DNA of 64,000 nucleotides from Paraburkholderia oxyphila NBRC 105797 (GCF_000685075.1 NZ_BAYD01000043.1:18463-82462); one strand, 5' to 3'. Shown: positions 8,112 through 20,906, numbered from the stretch's first letter. Made by a program: numbers and translations. The notes: generated from the letters alone by a model not told the origin.

Positions 8112-8463
8112 TTCACCGCCTGCAGGGTCGTTGCCAGGCGCTGCAAGTCAGGCGCCGCCGTCAACCGCTCCGCCAAAACCGGCACGCACAGCGCCCGCGC
8201 GCGGTGTGCGCATTCACATCTCACGCCGTGATATATTGATTCCCGCACCAGTGTTATTGAAGTCGATGCCGACAAAATCGCCCGCGGGCCGATTGCGCGG
8301 CCTATCTCGCGCCAGCGATTCCGGCCCGGTGGCTGGTGGGTATGGCGCATGCTGACCGAACTTCCATGGACCGACGGGATGCACACAACGTAAGCGGACC
8401 CAGGGCGATGCATGCCATGCGTCTTGCGTTCCGCCGGCTCCCATACACACAGGAGTCCATATC
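8112..8463. other. Intergenic, no gene seen
   Basis: Between the acetyltransferase and the HiPIP gene. No credible coding region, hairpin terminator or repeat was found. An AT-richer patch around 8229-8260 may hold a promoter for the HiPIP gene, but no clear -35/-10 pair is visible. Confidence 0.4.
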
Positions 8464-8775
8464 ATGCCAGTCTCCCGCCGGCGTTTCATGATCATTGCCG
8501 CTTCTGTCGCGTCGACGACGGTGCTGTCCACCGAGTCACGCGCCGACGCCCCCTTGCTCTCCGTGACCGACCCCACAGCACAGGCGCTCGGATACACGGA
8601 AGACGCCACGAAAGTCGACAAGTCGAAGTTCGCCCGCTACCAGGCCGGCCAGACCTGCGCCAATTGCCAGTTGTATTCAGGCAAGCCCGGCGCGGCGACA
8701 GGACCGTGCGCGACCTACGGTGGCAAGCTGGTGTACGCGAAGGGGTGGTGCAACGCTTACGTCAAGAAGGCTTGA
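8464..8775 (+). CDS. High-potential iron-sulfur protein (HiPIP)
   Basis: 103 aa. The N-terminus V-S-R-R-R-F-M-I-I-A-A-S is a twin-arginine signal. The mature part has the four cluster-ligating cysteines of a HiPIP at 65, 68 (C-A-N-C), 82 (G-P-C) and 96 (G-W-C-N-A), in the family spacing. HiPIPs are small periplasmic [4Fe-4S] electron carriers. AGGAG lies 8 bases before the ATG. Its redox partners are not in the immediate neighbourhood. Confidence 0.93.
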   Translation: MPVSRRRFMIIAASVASTTVLSTESRADAPLLSVTDPTAQALGYTEDATKVDKSKFARYQAGQTCANCQLYSGKPGAATGPCATYGGKLVYAKGWCNAYVKKA

Positions 8776-8813
8776 CGTCAGGGCTGCGGTCGATCACCGG
8801 GAAATCCGGGATG

Positions 8814-9302
8814 TCATTGCTGGGGCGGCAACAACCCCCAGCTGACGAGGATCGCCCGGATGCTCCGCGCGTACGCATCGCGTTCTCGCGGCGACTCCGA
8901 GTGATACGCACCAATGGCGCGCCACGTGTTGCCGTAGCGCACCATCTTCTGTTTGAGCAGCCAGGCAGCCACGAAGATGTTCACGCACGGATCGGTCAAC
9001 GCGCGATGCGGTATGCCCTCGCGCGCGAGCTCGGAAAAATGCACCGAGTTGATTTGCAGTTGCCCCACGTCGATCGAGCCATTGGCGTTGTGGTTGATCG
9101 CTGCCGCGTCACCCTTCGATTCGCGCCATGCCACGGCGCGCAGCACGAGCGGATTGACGCCCTGGTATGCGCCCGCCTTTTCGAAACACTCGTCGCCGTT
9201 TGCGGCATGCGCCATCGGGCAACTGAGCGCGGCCGAGGCAAGCCACGCAAACACGATCCCGAATTTCGAACACCGGAGCGCGAGAGACATCTGCTGAACC
9301 AT
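8814..9302 (-). CDS. Lytic transglycosylase (SLT domain, VirB1/IagB type)
   Basis: 162 aa. A signal peptide ends at A-H-A near residue 33. The SLT domain has the catalytic Glu at 61 in A-W-R-E-S-K-G, then the N-x-N-G-S-x-D-V-G-Q-L-Q-I-N box and the C-terminal A-I-G-A-Y-H-S. Small one-domain transglycosylases like this open peptidoglycan for secretion or pilus machines. ATG 9302 has GGAG nine bases upstream and yields the signal peptide; the longer in-frame ORF from 9593 does not. It forms a minus-strand group with two small exported proteins (9326, 9660), but no secretion genes are visible nearby. Confidence 0.9.
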   Translation of the reverse strand: MVQQMSLALRCSKFGIVFAWLASAALSCPMAHAANGDECFEKAGAYQGVNPLVLRAVAWRESKGDAAAINHNANGSIDVGQLQINSVHFSELAREGIPHRALTDPCVNIFVAAWLLKQKMVRYGNTWRAIGAYHSESPRERDAYARSIRAILVSWGLLPPQQ

Positions 9303-9325
9303 CGTTCTGGCCTCCAATGCGGGGG

Positions 9326-9655
9326 TTAGTGCGCCAACGCAACATCGAGTTGCCGTTCGATGTCCTTGAGGTAGACGCGCGACGCGTCGGACACCACGAG
9401 TCTGGGAGTCGGCATGGCGCAATGGCAGTCGTGCTGGCGCGCCTTCTTCTTGCGCGAGGCGGAATGCGAGGCAGGGAGTTCGTCGTCGTCGCCGTTCGAT
9501 GGCGGCAGCATGGCGAGCGTGGGCAACGGCGGATAGACGCGAGACGCGTCGGTATCCGACACCACGGCGACGGCGCTGGGCTGGCCCGCCCACGCACTGC
9601 AGGAGACGAGCAGGACCAGTAACGGCGCGGCCGCGGCGAGAATAGTCGGGCGCAT
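9326..9655 (-). CDS. Small exported protein of unknown function
   Basis: 109 aa from ATG 9655, preceded by a GGGGGA site. It starts M-R-P-T-I-L-A-A-A-A and has a signal peptide ending near A-W-A-G. A 13-residue pattern recurs twice: (V)-V-S-D-T-D-A-S-R-V-Y and V-V-S-D-A-S-R-V-Y-L, separated by a basic/His-rich linker. I do not recognise a family. It is 23 bp upstream of the transglycosylase and 4 bp downstream of the putative lipoprotein gene, so the three are probably co-transcribed. Confidence 0.6.
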   Translation of the reverse strand: MRPTILAAAAPLLVLLVSCSAWAGQPSAVAVVSDTDASRVYPPLPTLAMLPPSNGDDDELPASHSASRKKKARQHDCHCAMPTPRLVVSDASRVYLKDIERQLDVALAH

Positions 9656-9659
9656 CGCG

Positions 9660-10037
9660 TCAGTCCCCCGATTGCAGCGGTTCGATCGACACGCTGTATG
9701 TCTGGTTCGCGCCGGCCGTGACATTCTCGAGCGCTGGCTTCAGTGACTGCCGTGGTGGCACCCCTTTCCAGATCGCCTCGTTCAGATAGCGCAGATCCTG
9801 GCCGAGCGCAGTCACCCGGATCACCGTCGGCTGCTTCTGCGCAGCGGCCAGCGCCCCCGCCTTCGCAAGCACCGTGGCGAGTTGTGGATCGCGTGCGCCG
9901 AGCGCGTCGGCCGGAATATCGAACCGCATCACCGCGGTCGGCGCGGCCGGCTTTTCAGCGTTTGCCGTATCGGCCGGGTGCAATTGCGCGCACCCTGCCA
10001 TCGCCATCACGGCCATCAAGAACACGACGTGCTTCAC
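9660..10037 (-). CDS. Putative lipoprotein of unknown function (possibly TcpQ/PilL-N-like)
   Basis: About 125 aa from GTG 10037, which has AAGGGG five bases upstream; ATG 10061 is an alternative. The N-terminus V-K-H-V-V-F-L-M-A-V-M-A-M-A-G-C is a lipoprotein-like signal with a Cys near position 17. The C-terminal half (V-I-R-V-T-A-L-G-Q-D-L-R-Y-L) vaguely recalls TcpQ/PilL-N domains, but the resemblance is weak. It is the first gene of a three-gene group ending with a transglycosylase, which would fit an envelope-spanning role. Confidence 0.55.
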   Translation of the reverse strand: MKHVVFLMAVMAMAGCAQLHPADTANAEKPAAPTAVMRFDIPADALGARDPQLATVLAKAGALAAAQKQPTVIRVTALGQDLRYLNEAIWKGVPPRQSLKPALENVTAGANQTYSVSIEPLQSGD

Positions 10038-10387
10038 GTTTGCCCCTTTTCGAAACCTCATGCCTATAGGGACGTTTTCGGCTCGCATCGGACGCAGCTT
10101 GATACCCCTGGCGCAAACGTTTTCGAAAAAGGAAAAGTTCGCTCGCGGCACGTGGCTTTGCGCAACGTCGGTGCGAAAGGCGCCAGAATTCATGCAGAGA
10201 AATGCTTCGTCGCGAGGCCGGCATAGGGCACTCGCTAGCGTGGGACGTCACCGTGCCCGATGCATGCCGCATTACCAAATGTCTGACGAATAAAGATGAT
10301 CCGCTCCATGTTGTATGGATTCCTTATTAATTCATGCGCTGTGGCACGGTTTGAAGCACATGCATGCTGCGCGCTTCGAGGCTGGTA
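10038..10387. other. Intergenic, no gene seen
   Basis: Lies upstream of the small exported-protein group and downstream of the 84-aa lipoprotein. It contains the AT-rich palindrome TTTTCGAAAA (10120-10129) but no credible coding region or terminator. Confidence 0.35.
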
Positions 10388-10642
10388 TCAGTTAGCCGTT
10401 CCGCTCGCGCAGTATTGCGCGAAGTTCGCCTCTGATGAAGCAAAGCCTTGCTGCTTCGCGAGCTCCCACGGGCGTTCGCAGCGCTGCGTGTGTTCACACC
10501 ACGAATAGCCCGCGGAACCGATGCATCCATGTGCGTCGCGATCGGCGCCCACCGTGGACGGGGTCGTGGAATTCGCGGCAGAGCAAGCGCCAAGCAGGCA
10601 CGTGGCAGCGGCAAGACAGACGCGAAGCAGGTTTCGGCGCAT
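10388..10642 (-). CDS. Small Cys-rich lipoprotein
   Basis: 84 aa. The signal M-R-R-N-L-L-R-V-C-L-A-A-A-T ends in the lipobox L-G-A-C at 17-20. The mature part carries D-A-H-G-C-I-G-S-A-G-Y-S-W-C, then C-E-R-P-W-E. This Cys/Trp-containing pattern is shared by a broad group of small bacterial lipoproteins with no assigned function. It appears to be a single-gene unit. Confidence 0.6.
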   Translation of the reverse strand: MRRNLLRVCLAAATCLLGACSAANSTTPSTVGADRDAHGCIGSAGYSWCEHTQRCERPWELAKQQGFASSEANFAQYCASGTAN

Positions 10643-10849
10643 GAATGAACTCCGATGGGATGTGGCTGAATGCCGGCCGGAGTCTACCAGCGTCCCACCG
10701 CGGCGGGCTCGGGCTTGGCCGCCGTATCAGCAGCACAAGCTTTCATTCTTATTTCAATCAGAAAACCTGATAGCAACGTTCAATTTATTGCGTTTCCCTT
10801 AAGCGTTGCCATGCGGCAAAGTGTCATCTCCGCGACTGGAGTGATCTCC

Positions 10850-11704
10850 GTGAATCAACGCATCGACCCGTCCCTACTTGCCCCACCCGATCTGTCGTTC
10901 GCGACGCTGGATTCGGGCGTCGTTCTGCCGTACCTCGAACGGGGGGCAGGTGAGCCGCTCCTGTTCGTGCACGGCTCGCTGTGCGACTACCGCTACTGGG
11001 CGCCGCAGCTGGACGGTCTCGCGGACGATTTCCGTTGTATCGCCCCGAGCCTGAGCCATTACTGGCCGGCCGCCGATGCCTGCATCCAGGGCGAATTCGG
11101 CTGGGAAAGCCATCTGCATGAACTGGCCGACTTCATCACTGCGATGGGGCTCGAGTCGGTGCATCTGGTGGGGCATTCGCGCGGCGGCTCGATCGCGTAT
11201 CACCTTGCGCGCCGCTATCCGCGCCTCGTGCGCACGCTCGTGCTCGCCGATCCTGGCGGCCCGCTGCGCCGCCTCGAAGACGACGAAGACGTGCTGCCCC
11301 CCGCCACCAACGCGTTGCGCACGCGCGCGGCCGATCTCATCGAGCGCGGCGAGCTGGAAGCCGGGCTCGAGCTGTTCGTGGATTCGGTGAGCATGCCCGG
11401 CGCCTGGCGCAAGAGCCCGCACGCGTTCCGCGAGATGGCCATCGCCAACGCCACGACGCTGCCCAAGCAACTGATCGATCCGCTGCCCGCCTACGTGCGC
11501 CGCCCCGCTGCGGACATCAAGTGCCGCACGCTGCTGATCGACGGCCAGCGCAGCCCGCTGATGTTCCGCAACAACGTCGAGGCGCTCGACGAGTGGATCG
11601 ACTTCGCGCAGCGCATCACGATGAAAGGCGCAACGCACGGCATGAACGCCACGCACGCCGATCTCTTCAATACGCACGTCCGCAACTTCATCACGCAGGC
11701 CTGA
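10850..11704 (+). CDS. Alpha/beta-fold hydrolase
   Basis: 284 aa from GTG 10850 (GGAG at 10838-10841); ATG 10811 is possible but has no Shine-Dalgarno. The alpha/beta hydrolase fold is clear: oxyanion-hole H-G-S-L near residue 41, nucleophile elbow G-H-S-R-G-G with Ser 110, acid region L-L-I-D-G-Q near 220, and the C-terminal catalytic His in G-A-T-H-G-M. The substrate is unknown. It is followed convergently by the VOC gene (gap 51 bp). Confidence 0.85.
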   Translation: MNQRIDPSLLAPPDLSFATLDSGVVLPYLERGAGEPLLFVHGSLCDYRYWAPQLDGLADDFRCIAPSLSHYWPAADACIQGEFGWESHLHELADFITAMGLESVHLVGHSRGGSIAYHLARRYPRLVRTLVLADPGGPLRRLEDDEDVLPPATNALRTRAADLIERGELEAGLELFVDSVSMPGAWRKSPHAFREMAIANATTLPKQLIDPLPAYVRRPAADIKCRTLLIDGQRSPLMFRNNVEALDEWIDFAQRITMKGATHGMNATHADLFNTHVRNFITQA

Positions 11705-11755
11705 CGCGCGCGGCGCCACGCGCGCCGTCTGCCGTTTTCGGGCCTGCTTGCAGCC

Positions 11756-12181
11756 TCATTTGGCGAACAGTTGCCCGATGTCCTTGAACGCCTTGAATTC
11801 GAGCGCGTTACCGCACGGGTCGAACAGGAACATGGTGGCCTGCTCGCCCACCTGCCCCTGAAAGCGGATATACGGCTCGATCACGAATTGCGTGCCGAAC
11901 TCGCGCAACCGCTGCGCGAGCGCTTCCCACTGACTCCATTCCAGCACCACGCCGAAATGCGGCACCGGCACGTCGTGGCCGTCCACCGCGTTCGTATGCG
12001 CGCTTTCTTGCGAGGCGGTTTTCGGGTGCTCGTGAATCACCAGTTGATGGCCGAAAAAGTCGAAGTCGACCCAATGGTCGCTCGAACGGCCTTCTTCGAG
12101 ACCGAATACGCGGCCATAGAAGTCGCGCGCGGCCGGCAGATCGTAGACGGGAATGGCCAGGTGAAAGGGGGAAAGGCTCAT
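11756..12181 (-). CDS. VOC family (glyoxalase/dioxygenase-like) protein
   Basis: 141 aa from ATG 12181, which has GGAG upstream. The vicinal-oxygen-chelate fold shows: F-H-L-A-I-P-V at the start with a metal His, V-I-H-E-H in the middle, H-F-G-V-V and a C-terminal F-D-P-C-G-N-A-L-E-F-K with the metal Glu. This resembles the Burkholderia glyoxalase/dioxygenase-like group often annotated as VOC proteins. The divergent LysR gene at 12311 probably regulates it. Confidence 0.85.
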   Translation of the reverse strand: MSLSPFHLAIPVYDLPAARDFYGRVFGLEEGRSSDHWVDFDFFGHQLVIHEHPKTASQESAHTNAVDGHDVPVPHFGVVLEWSQWEALAQRLREFGTQFVIEPYIRFQGQVGEQATMFLFDPCGNALEFKAFKDIGQLFAK

Positions 12182-12292
12182 GGTTCGCTCCATACTCGCT
12201 ATGCAATGCGGTTTGCCGTTCGTGCCGGCGTTTTGTCGGGCCATGATAGACGGCACGGTTGAAAAATAAAATCAATATATAATTTCGCGATA

Positions 12293-12309
12293 CACAAATG
12301 GAATTTGTG
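12293..12309. promoter_or_regulatory. Perfect inverted repeat CACAAAT-GGA-ATTTGTG, likely LysR autoregulatory site
   Basis: The 17-bp element ends one base before the LysR start codon at 12311. It sits in a 129-bp AT-rich divergent promoter region. Binding here could repress the LysR gene and influence the VOC gene. Confidence 0.5.
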
Positions 12310-12310
12310 A

Positions 12311-13186
12311 ATGATCCGCGAGCTGAAGACGCTGATTGCCGTCGCCCGCGAGGGTACCTTCGCCGCCGCCGGCAAGCGGATCGGCCTCACGCAGGCCGCC
12401 GTGAGCGCGCAGATGCAGCGTCTCGAAGCCGAACTCGGCTTCGCGCTGTTCGACCGCGAGGGGCGCACCGCGCGGCTGAACGCGCGTGGCCAGCAGCTTC
12501 TCGTGCAAGCGCAAGAGGTGATCCGGCTTTACGGCAACCTGAGCGCCGTCACCGTGGATCCGGCGGTGGCCGTGCGGGTCAATATCGGCGCGATTGCATC
12601 GGTGCAGCGCGCATTGCTGCCCGACGCGCTCGCGACGTTGCGCCAACAGCGCCCCGGCGTGAGCACGCGCGTGATTCCGGGGGTATCGATGGAGCTCCTC
12701 AACCTCGTCGACGCCGGCGAAATCGAGCTGGCCGCCATCATCCGCCCTCCCTTCGCACTCCAGAGCGATATGCGCTGGACCCCGCTCGCGCAAGAGCCCT
12801 ATCGGCTGATCGTGCCACGCGGCGTGAAAGGCAGCGACTGGATGGAGCTGATCGCCACACGGCCGTATATCCGTTACGACCGTGCGTCATTCGGCGGCCG
12901 GCAGGTCGAGCGCTTTTTGCGGCGCATGCAGCTGCCCGTGCAGGACGTGTGCGAGCTCGACGAGCTGGAGGCCATCGTGAAGCTGGTGGAGAACGGCGTG
13001 GGCGTCGCGCTCGTTCCGCAGACCGCGACCTGGCGGCGCTGGCCGGCCAAAGTGCGTGCGATCGACCTCGGCCACCATACGTTTCATCGCGATGTCGGCA
13101 TCGTGCACCGCGACGCGAGCCAGATGAGCGAGGCGGCAGGCGTGCTGCTTGGTCTGCTGGAAAGGGAGGCGAAGGGGGAAGGCTGA
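12311..13186 (+). CDS. LysR family transcriptional regulator
   Basis: 291 aa. The N-terminal winged helix-turn-helix is plain (I-R-E-L-K-T-L-I-A-V-A-R-E-G-T-F-A-A-A, then T-Q-A-A-V-S-A-Q-M-Q-R-L-E-A). It is followed by an effector-binding domain of normal length. Divergent from the VOC gene with a perfect palindrome just before its start. The ligand is unknown. Confidence 0.93.
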   Translation: MIRELKTLIAVAREGTFAAAGKRIGLTQAAVSAQMQRLEAELGFALFDREGRTARLNARGQQLLVQAQEVIRLYGNLSAVTVDPAVAVRVNIGAIASVQRALLPDALATLRQQRPGVSTRVIPGVSMELLNLVDAGEIELAAIIRPPFALQSDMRWTPLAQEPYRLIVPRGVKGSDWMELIATRPYIRYDRASFGGRQVERFLRRMQLPVQDVCELDELEAIVKLVENGVGVALVPQTATWRRWPAKVRAIDLGHHTFHRDVGIVHRDASQMSEAAGVLLGLLEREAKGEG

Positions 13187-13204
13187 GCAGGTTGCGTGTC
13201 CCGC

Positions 13205-13636
13205 TCAATCGCCCTCTTCGTACACAGGCCCATCCCACCCGTCGAGATACTTGGGCAGCGCATCGCTTACGTCGATCACGCGGTGCCGGTAAAAGAGATG
13301 CATCGTGGGCTGTCTATCCGCAGGCAAGGTCCCGCCGTGCGCTCGCGCGAGCAGGCTGTTAGGCACGACGCGCATGTTCAGCCGGTTCGTGCCGAACATC
13401 GTCTCGCCGCACGCCGGGCAAAAGGCCCGCGACATCTGCTTATGCGGATGCTGGAAGACTTGCAGCGCGCCGTTGGTCGCGACGCTATCGGCCGGCCATG
13501 CCGTTGCCGAAAGCATCGACGTGCCGTAGAAGTCGCGGCACGTCTGACAATGGCAATTCGCCAACGCGGCGGGCTCGCCGATCAGGTCGACCGTCACCGC
13601 GCCGCACAGGCAGGCTAGCTTGCGTGATTCGTTCAT
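13205..13636 (-). CDS. GFA family protein (glutathione-dependent formaldehyde-activating enzyme-like)
   Basis: 143 aa from ATG 13636 (GGAG upstream). The zinc-binding pattern of the GFA/CENP-V fold is present: C-L-C-G-A at 9-11, C-H-C-Q-T-C at 28-33, and F-C-P-A-C-G near residue 83. Most GFA-family members are not proven formaldehyde enzymes, so only the fold is assigned. Convergent with the LysR gene (18 bp gap). Confidence 0.85.
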   Translation of the reverse strand: MNESRKLACLCGAVTVDLIGEPAALANCHCQTCRDFYGTSMLSATAWPADSVATNGALQVFQHPHKQMSRAFCPACGETMFGTNRLNMRVVPNSLLARAHGGTLPADRQPTMHLFYRHRVIDVSDALPKYLDGWDGPVYEEGD

Positions 13637-13921
13637 CGCTTCTCCATGGAATCTGCGTGCATGCGAACACATCGCTCCACGCGGGATCTGATCGTCGCAT
13701 TAGATCATTTTCAGCCCGCACGCGGCCGAACGCTGCGTATTACCCGCGCTTCGTAATGTCGAATTGCATGGAGACGCCAAAGCGCAGAGCATGCATGGTC
13801 GCGCTCTGCGCCTCAGCGGGGAGATCGAAGACTCTTCGCGCAGTCTTTGTGGGGCAACGCGCGACGCTGATCGATCGCGCGTGCCCCCGTAAAGGCGCCC
13901 TCTCGGGTGCCCCAATGCACA

Positions 13922-16033
13922 TCAGCCGCCGAGCGCCGGATCGCTATAGCCAGGACGCCCCGTTTCCACGTGCCCCGCAATGCGGCGCACGAAGCTCGCG
14001 TCGCTATCGACGGTGATGGTCAGGTCGTACCAGCCATAAGCGTTGCGCAGATCGAGATAAACCTGCTCCGTGTCGCCGCCGCGCACGCTGCGCACGATGG
14101 GCGTGCCGGGGTCGTAGGCGTTGACGATCGTGAACTGGCATTTCGCATTGCCCGTGTTTTGCAGGCGCAATTGCAGATTGCCGTTCGCCACGTCGTAGCC
14201 TTCGGCCACCTCGGGGCGCGCAGTGTCGCCGCCAAACCAGCTCATCTGCACCTGCTTGCCCGCGAAGCGGCGCAAGAAGCCGTTCGGCCCGTGCACGGTG
14301 AAATCGTACGCGCCGCTTGCGCCGAGCGTCAGCTTGTCTTCGAGACGCTTGCCCGCCTCCACCGTATAGCTGCGCGGCGCATCGGCGCTGCCCGCTGTGT
14401 AGACGAGGAACACCGCGCCGGCACGCCCTGTATTGATGAAGCGCATGCCCGCCTGGCCCGACGCGCCATTCGCGTCGAAGCGCACGAACAACTCATAGGG
14501 CAGCGCCCGTGCGAGGCGCACGCCGCTCTCCTGCTTCGGCACGCTGCCGGTCGCGGGCGGCAGCGGCACATAGCTCGGATGCCGATTGTGATCGAGCGGC
14601 GCGTAACCGCTCGTGGACGGCAGAGCGGGCAGCGTGGCATTGGGCGTGGCGAAGTCGAACGCCGAGGTGAGGTCGCCGCACACGGCACGGCGCCACGGCG
14701 TGATGTTCGGCTCGCGCAGGTCGTGCTGCTCGCCGAAACGCTTAGCGATGAAGCGGATCACCGAGGTGTGATCGAAAGTCTGCGAGCACACCCAGCCGCC
14801 GCGCGACCACGGCGAGACAACCAGCATCGGCACGCGCTGCCCGAGGCCGTACGGGCCCGCCGCGTATTGGCTGCTGCCCGGAAAAATCTCGTTGACGGTG
14901 TCCACCGTGGACAGCCCGTTGGCACTCGATGCGGCCGGGAACGGCGGCGCAAGATGATCGAAGAAGCCGTCGTTCTCGTCGTAATTGATCAGCAGTACTG
15001 TCTTGCTCCAGATCTCGGGGTTCGACGTGAGGATCTGCAGCACCTGGTCGACGTACCACGCGCCGTAGTTCGCGGGCCAGTTCGGATGCTCGGAATAGGC
15101 CTCGGGCGCGACGATCCACGAAACCTGCGGCAGCGCGTTGTTCTGCACGTCCTGCTTGAGCACGTCGAAGTAGCCGCCACCCGCAAGCACGTTCGTGCCC
15201 GTGCGTGCGCGGTCGTAAAGCGGGTTGCCCGGCTGCGCGTTCTGGTATTGATGGAAGTACAGCAGCGAGTTGTCGCCGTAGTTGCCGATATACGGGTTGT
15301 CGCCGGTCCAGCCCCACGAGCCCTGCGCGTCGAGCCCTTCGCCCACGTCCTGATAGATCTTCCACGAGATGCCCGCGCTTTGCAGCACTTCAGGATAGGT
15401 GGACCAGCCATAGCCCGCTTCCGCGTTGTCGATCACCGGACCGCCGCCGCTGCCGTCGTTGCCCACCCAGCCGGTCCACATGTAATAGCGGTTCGGATCG
15501 GTCGAGGTCATCGCCGAGCAGTGGTACGCGTCGCAGATCGTGAAGGCGTCGGCGAGCTGGTAGTGGAACGGAATGTCGTCGCGCGTGAGGTAGGCCATCG
15601 TGGTCGTGCCCTTGGCGGGCACCCACTGGTCGTAGCGGCCGCCATTCCACGCGGCGTGCGTCGTGGTCCAGTCGTGCGGCAGATCCTGGATGAACTGCAG
15701 CCCGAGGTTGGCCGCCGTGGGGTGGAACGGCAGCACCTCGCCCGCGCCGGCCGCGAGCGGCTGGTTCCACACCGGCTGGCCGTTGGGCAGCGTGATCGCG
15801 CGCGTGTCGCCAAAGCCGCGCACGCCGCGCAGCGTGCCGAAGTAATGATCGAACGAACGGTTCTCCTGCATGAGGATCACGATGTGCTCGACGTCGCGCA
15901 GGCTGCCCGTGCGATTGTTGGCCGGAATCGCGAGCGCGTTGCGGATGCCCAGCGGCAGCATCGTCAGAGCAGTGGCCGAACCGGCGCTCATCGCGGCGGT
16001 GCGGAGAAAGTCACGGCGGCTTCTCGAAGTCAT
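13922..16033 (-). CDS. plcN: Phosphocholine-specific phospholipase C, Tat-exported
   Basis: 703 aa, full-length member of the PlcH/PlcN (acid phosphatase superfamily) phospholipases that cleave phosphatidylcholine. S-R-R-D-F-L-R at 5-11 is a Tat signal. The catalytic domain opens with V-E-H-I-V-I-L-M-Q-E-N-R-S-F-D-H-Y-F-G near residue 48, includes metal-site segments such as N-Y-D-E-N-D-G-F-F-D-H, and is followed by two C-terminal DUF756 repeats. Burkholderia have several paralogues; the plcN symbol denotes the family rather than a specific paralogue. A small lipoprotein gene precedes it on the same strand. Confidence 0.93.
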   Translation of the reverse strand: MTSRSRRDFLRTAAMSAGSATALTMLPLGIRNALAIPANNRTGSLRDVEHIVILMQENRSFDHYFGTLRGVRGFGDTRAITLPNGQPVWNQPLAAGAGEVLPFHPTAANLGLQFIQDLPHDWTTTHAAWNGGRYDQWVPAKGTTTMAYLTRDDIPFHYQLADAFTICDAYHCSAMTSTDPNRYYMWTGWVGNDGSGGGPVIDNAEAGYGWSTYPEVLQSAGISWKIYQDVGEGLDAQGSWGWTGDNPYIGNYGDNSLLYFHQYQNAQPGNPLYDRARTGTNVLAGGGYFDVLKQDVQNNALPQVSWIVAPEAYSEHPNWPANYGAWYVDQVLQILTSNPEIWSKTVLLINYDENDGFFDHLAPPFPAASSANGLSTVDTVNEIFPGSSQYAAGPYGLGQRVPMLVVSPWSRGGWVCSQTFDHTSVIRFIAKRFGEQHDLREPNITPWRRAVCGDLTSAFDFATPNATLPALPSTSGYAPLDHNRHPSYVPLPPATGSVPKQESGVRLARALPYELFVRFDANGASGQAGMRFINTGRAGAVFLVYTAGSADAPRSYTVEAGKRLEDKLTLGASGAYDFTVHGPNGFLRRFAGKQVQMSWFGGDTARPEVAEGYDVANGNLQLRLQNTGNAKCQFTIVNAYDPGTPIVRSVRGGDTEQVYLDLRNAYGWYDLTITVDSDASFVRRIAGHVETGRPGYSDPALGG

Positions 16034-16126
16034 GTTGTGGTTTCCGTCTTCAGGTTGAGAAAGCTCGCGCGACGCGGCGCCGCCTGACCAGACGGCGGGC
16101 GGCGCAGCTTCGCGCGACCAGGTGCG

Positions 16127-16495
16127 TCAGTCAGCGGTGTGAATTACGGGAGTGACGAGCGGTGCGTTGTCGGCATCTGTCGCGGCTTGATCGCCCGCGG
16201 CAGCGCCGGGCCGCGCGGGCGAGCGCACCGCGTGCGCGGCCAGGGCAGCCGCGCTGTTTGCGCTATCGGCGGAATTCGGTGTGGAAGCGCCGGCCGCAAA
16301 TGTCGTTGCGAGTGGCGTTGCGGCTTGCGCCGAGTTTGGCTGCGGGTTTGTCGATGCAGCGGGCTGCGTTTGTGCGAGTTCGCGTGCGGCGCTCGTGGTG
16401 AGCGCGACGCGTGCGTCGCCGCTACGATCGCCGCATGCTGTAGTTGTGCACGCAACTATTATGCAAGCCAGCAGCGTGGCATACGTGCGCGGCAT
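16127..16495 (-). CDS. Small Ala/Thr-rich lipoprotein upstream of phospholipase C
   Basis: About 122 aa from ATG 16495; starts at 16588 or 16576 are also open. The signal M-P-R-T-Y-A-T-L-L-A-C-I-I-V-A-C-T-T-T-A-C carries several possible lipobox cysteines, the best being T-T-A-C near 21. The mature sequence is low-complexity Ala/Ser/Thr/Pro/Asn. No family is recognised. It is 93 bp upstream of plcN on the same strand and may be co-transcribed; a secretion or chaperone-like role is only a possibility. Confidence 0.45.
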   Translation of the reverse strand: MPRTYATLLACIIVACTTTACGDRSGDARVALTTSAARELAQTQPAASTNPQPNSAQAATPLATTFAAGASTPNSADSANSAAALAAHAVRSPARPGAAAGDQAATDADNAPLVTPVIHTAD

Positions 16496-16760
16496 CGACA
16501 GGCCGCCGGGCAAGCTCAAACGTTTGCGCGGCGCGCCGCTCACGAGCGGACGCGCCGGCACGAATTCGACCGTCATCGAAGTCTCCATGCAGATAGAGGC
16601 ACAACAACGGCTCGAGGAGCGGCCCGAGCATCGCCTTGCCGCGCGCGCGAACGCGGCGGCAAGGCAACGCCGAAGCATAACGAAGCTGCTTTTAAGTTTT
16701 GTGACGGCGGCCGAATGACCTGTGAAGGGAATAGGATGCGGCTTGGGTTGCGAGACAGGC

Positions 16761-17096
16761 TTAGCCGCTCGTGGAAGCGCTCGTGGCCGTGCCGGTTGCC
16801 GACTGGCTCGCGGTGGACGCTCCCGGCGCGCAGTCCTTCACGTATTCGGCGTTGAGCTTCGCGCGGGCGTCGGCAATATCGGGCGAGTAGTTATCGATGC
16901 TGGGCCGATAACCCACCGACGCCAGCTCGTTGAGCTCGCGCGCCACGTCGTCGCTCGAAAGCGCGCCGTGCGCCGGCTTGAACGGATAGCTGTTGCATTG
17001 CTGCGGCGTCAAATGGCCGGCGGCGCACGCCAGCGAACTGGCCGTCATCAGCACCAGTGGAATGAGCGGAACGGCGCGCTTGAGGATCGCGTTCAT
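16761..17096 (-). CDS. DUF4148 domain exported protein
   Basis: 111 aa from ATG 17096. A signal peptide ends near A-C-A-A-G. The mature part has the DUF4148 pattern: V-A-R-E-L-N-E-L-A-S-V-G-Y-R-P, a Y-S-P-D-I-A-D-A-R-A-K-L segment and Y-V-K-D-C. These small exported proteins are highly multiplied in Burkholderia and have no settled function. Single-gene unit. Confidence 0.75.
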   Translation of the reverse strand: MNAILKRAVPLIPLVLMTASSLACAAGHLTPQQCNSYPFKPAHGALSSDDVARELNELASVGYRPSIDNYSPDIADARAKLNAEYVKDCAPGASTASQSATGTATSASTSG

Positions 17097-17273
17097 GATG
17101 AGCTGTCTCCATATCATGAGATTCGAAGGAGCCGTGGATCTTCGTCCTGGATTGTCGTTCTGGATCGGCTGCAGCCCAGATTAGGCGCCTTCGTCTCTCA
17201 TGCCGGCCTCAAGCAGATGAACATTCGTTCATGCGACGCGGCCGGTGCCCCGTGCAGGCGGCACCACAACACA

Positions 17274-20906
<3,633 letters not shown>

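Noticed and set aside
13907..16087. 726-codon open frame on the plus strand
   Set aside because: Antisense of the phospholipase C gene, with no recognisable motif.
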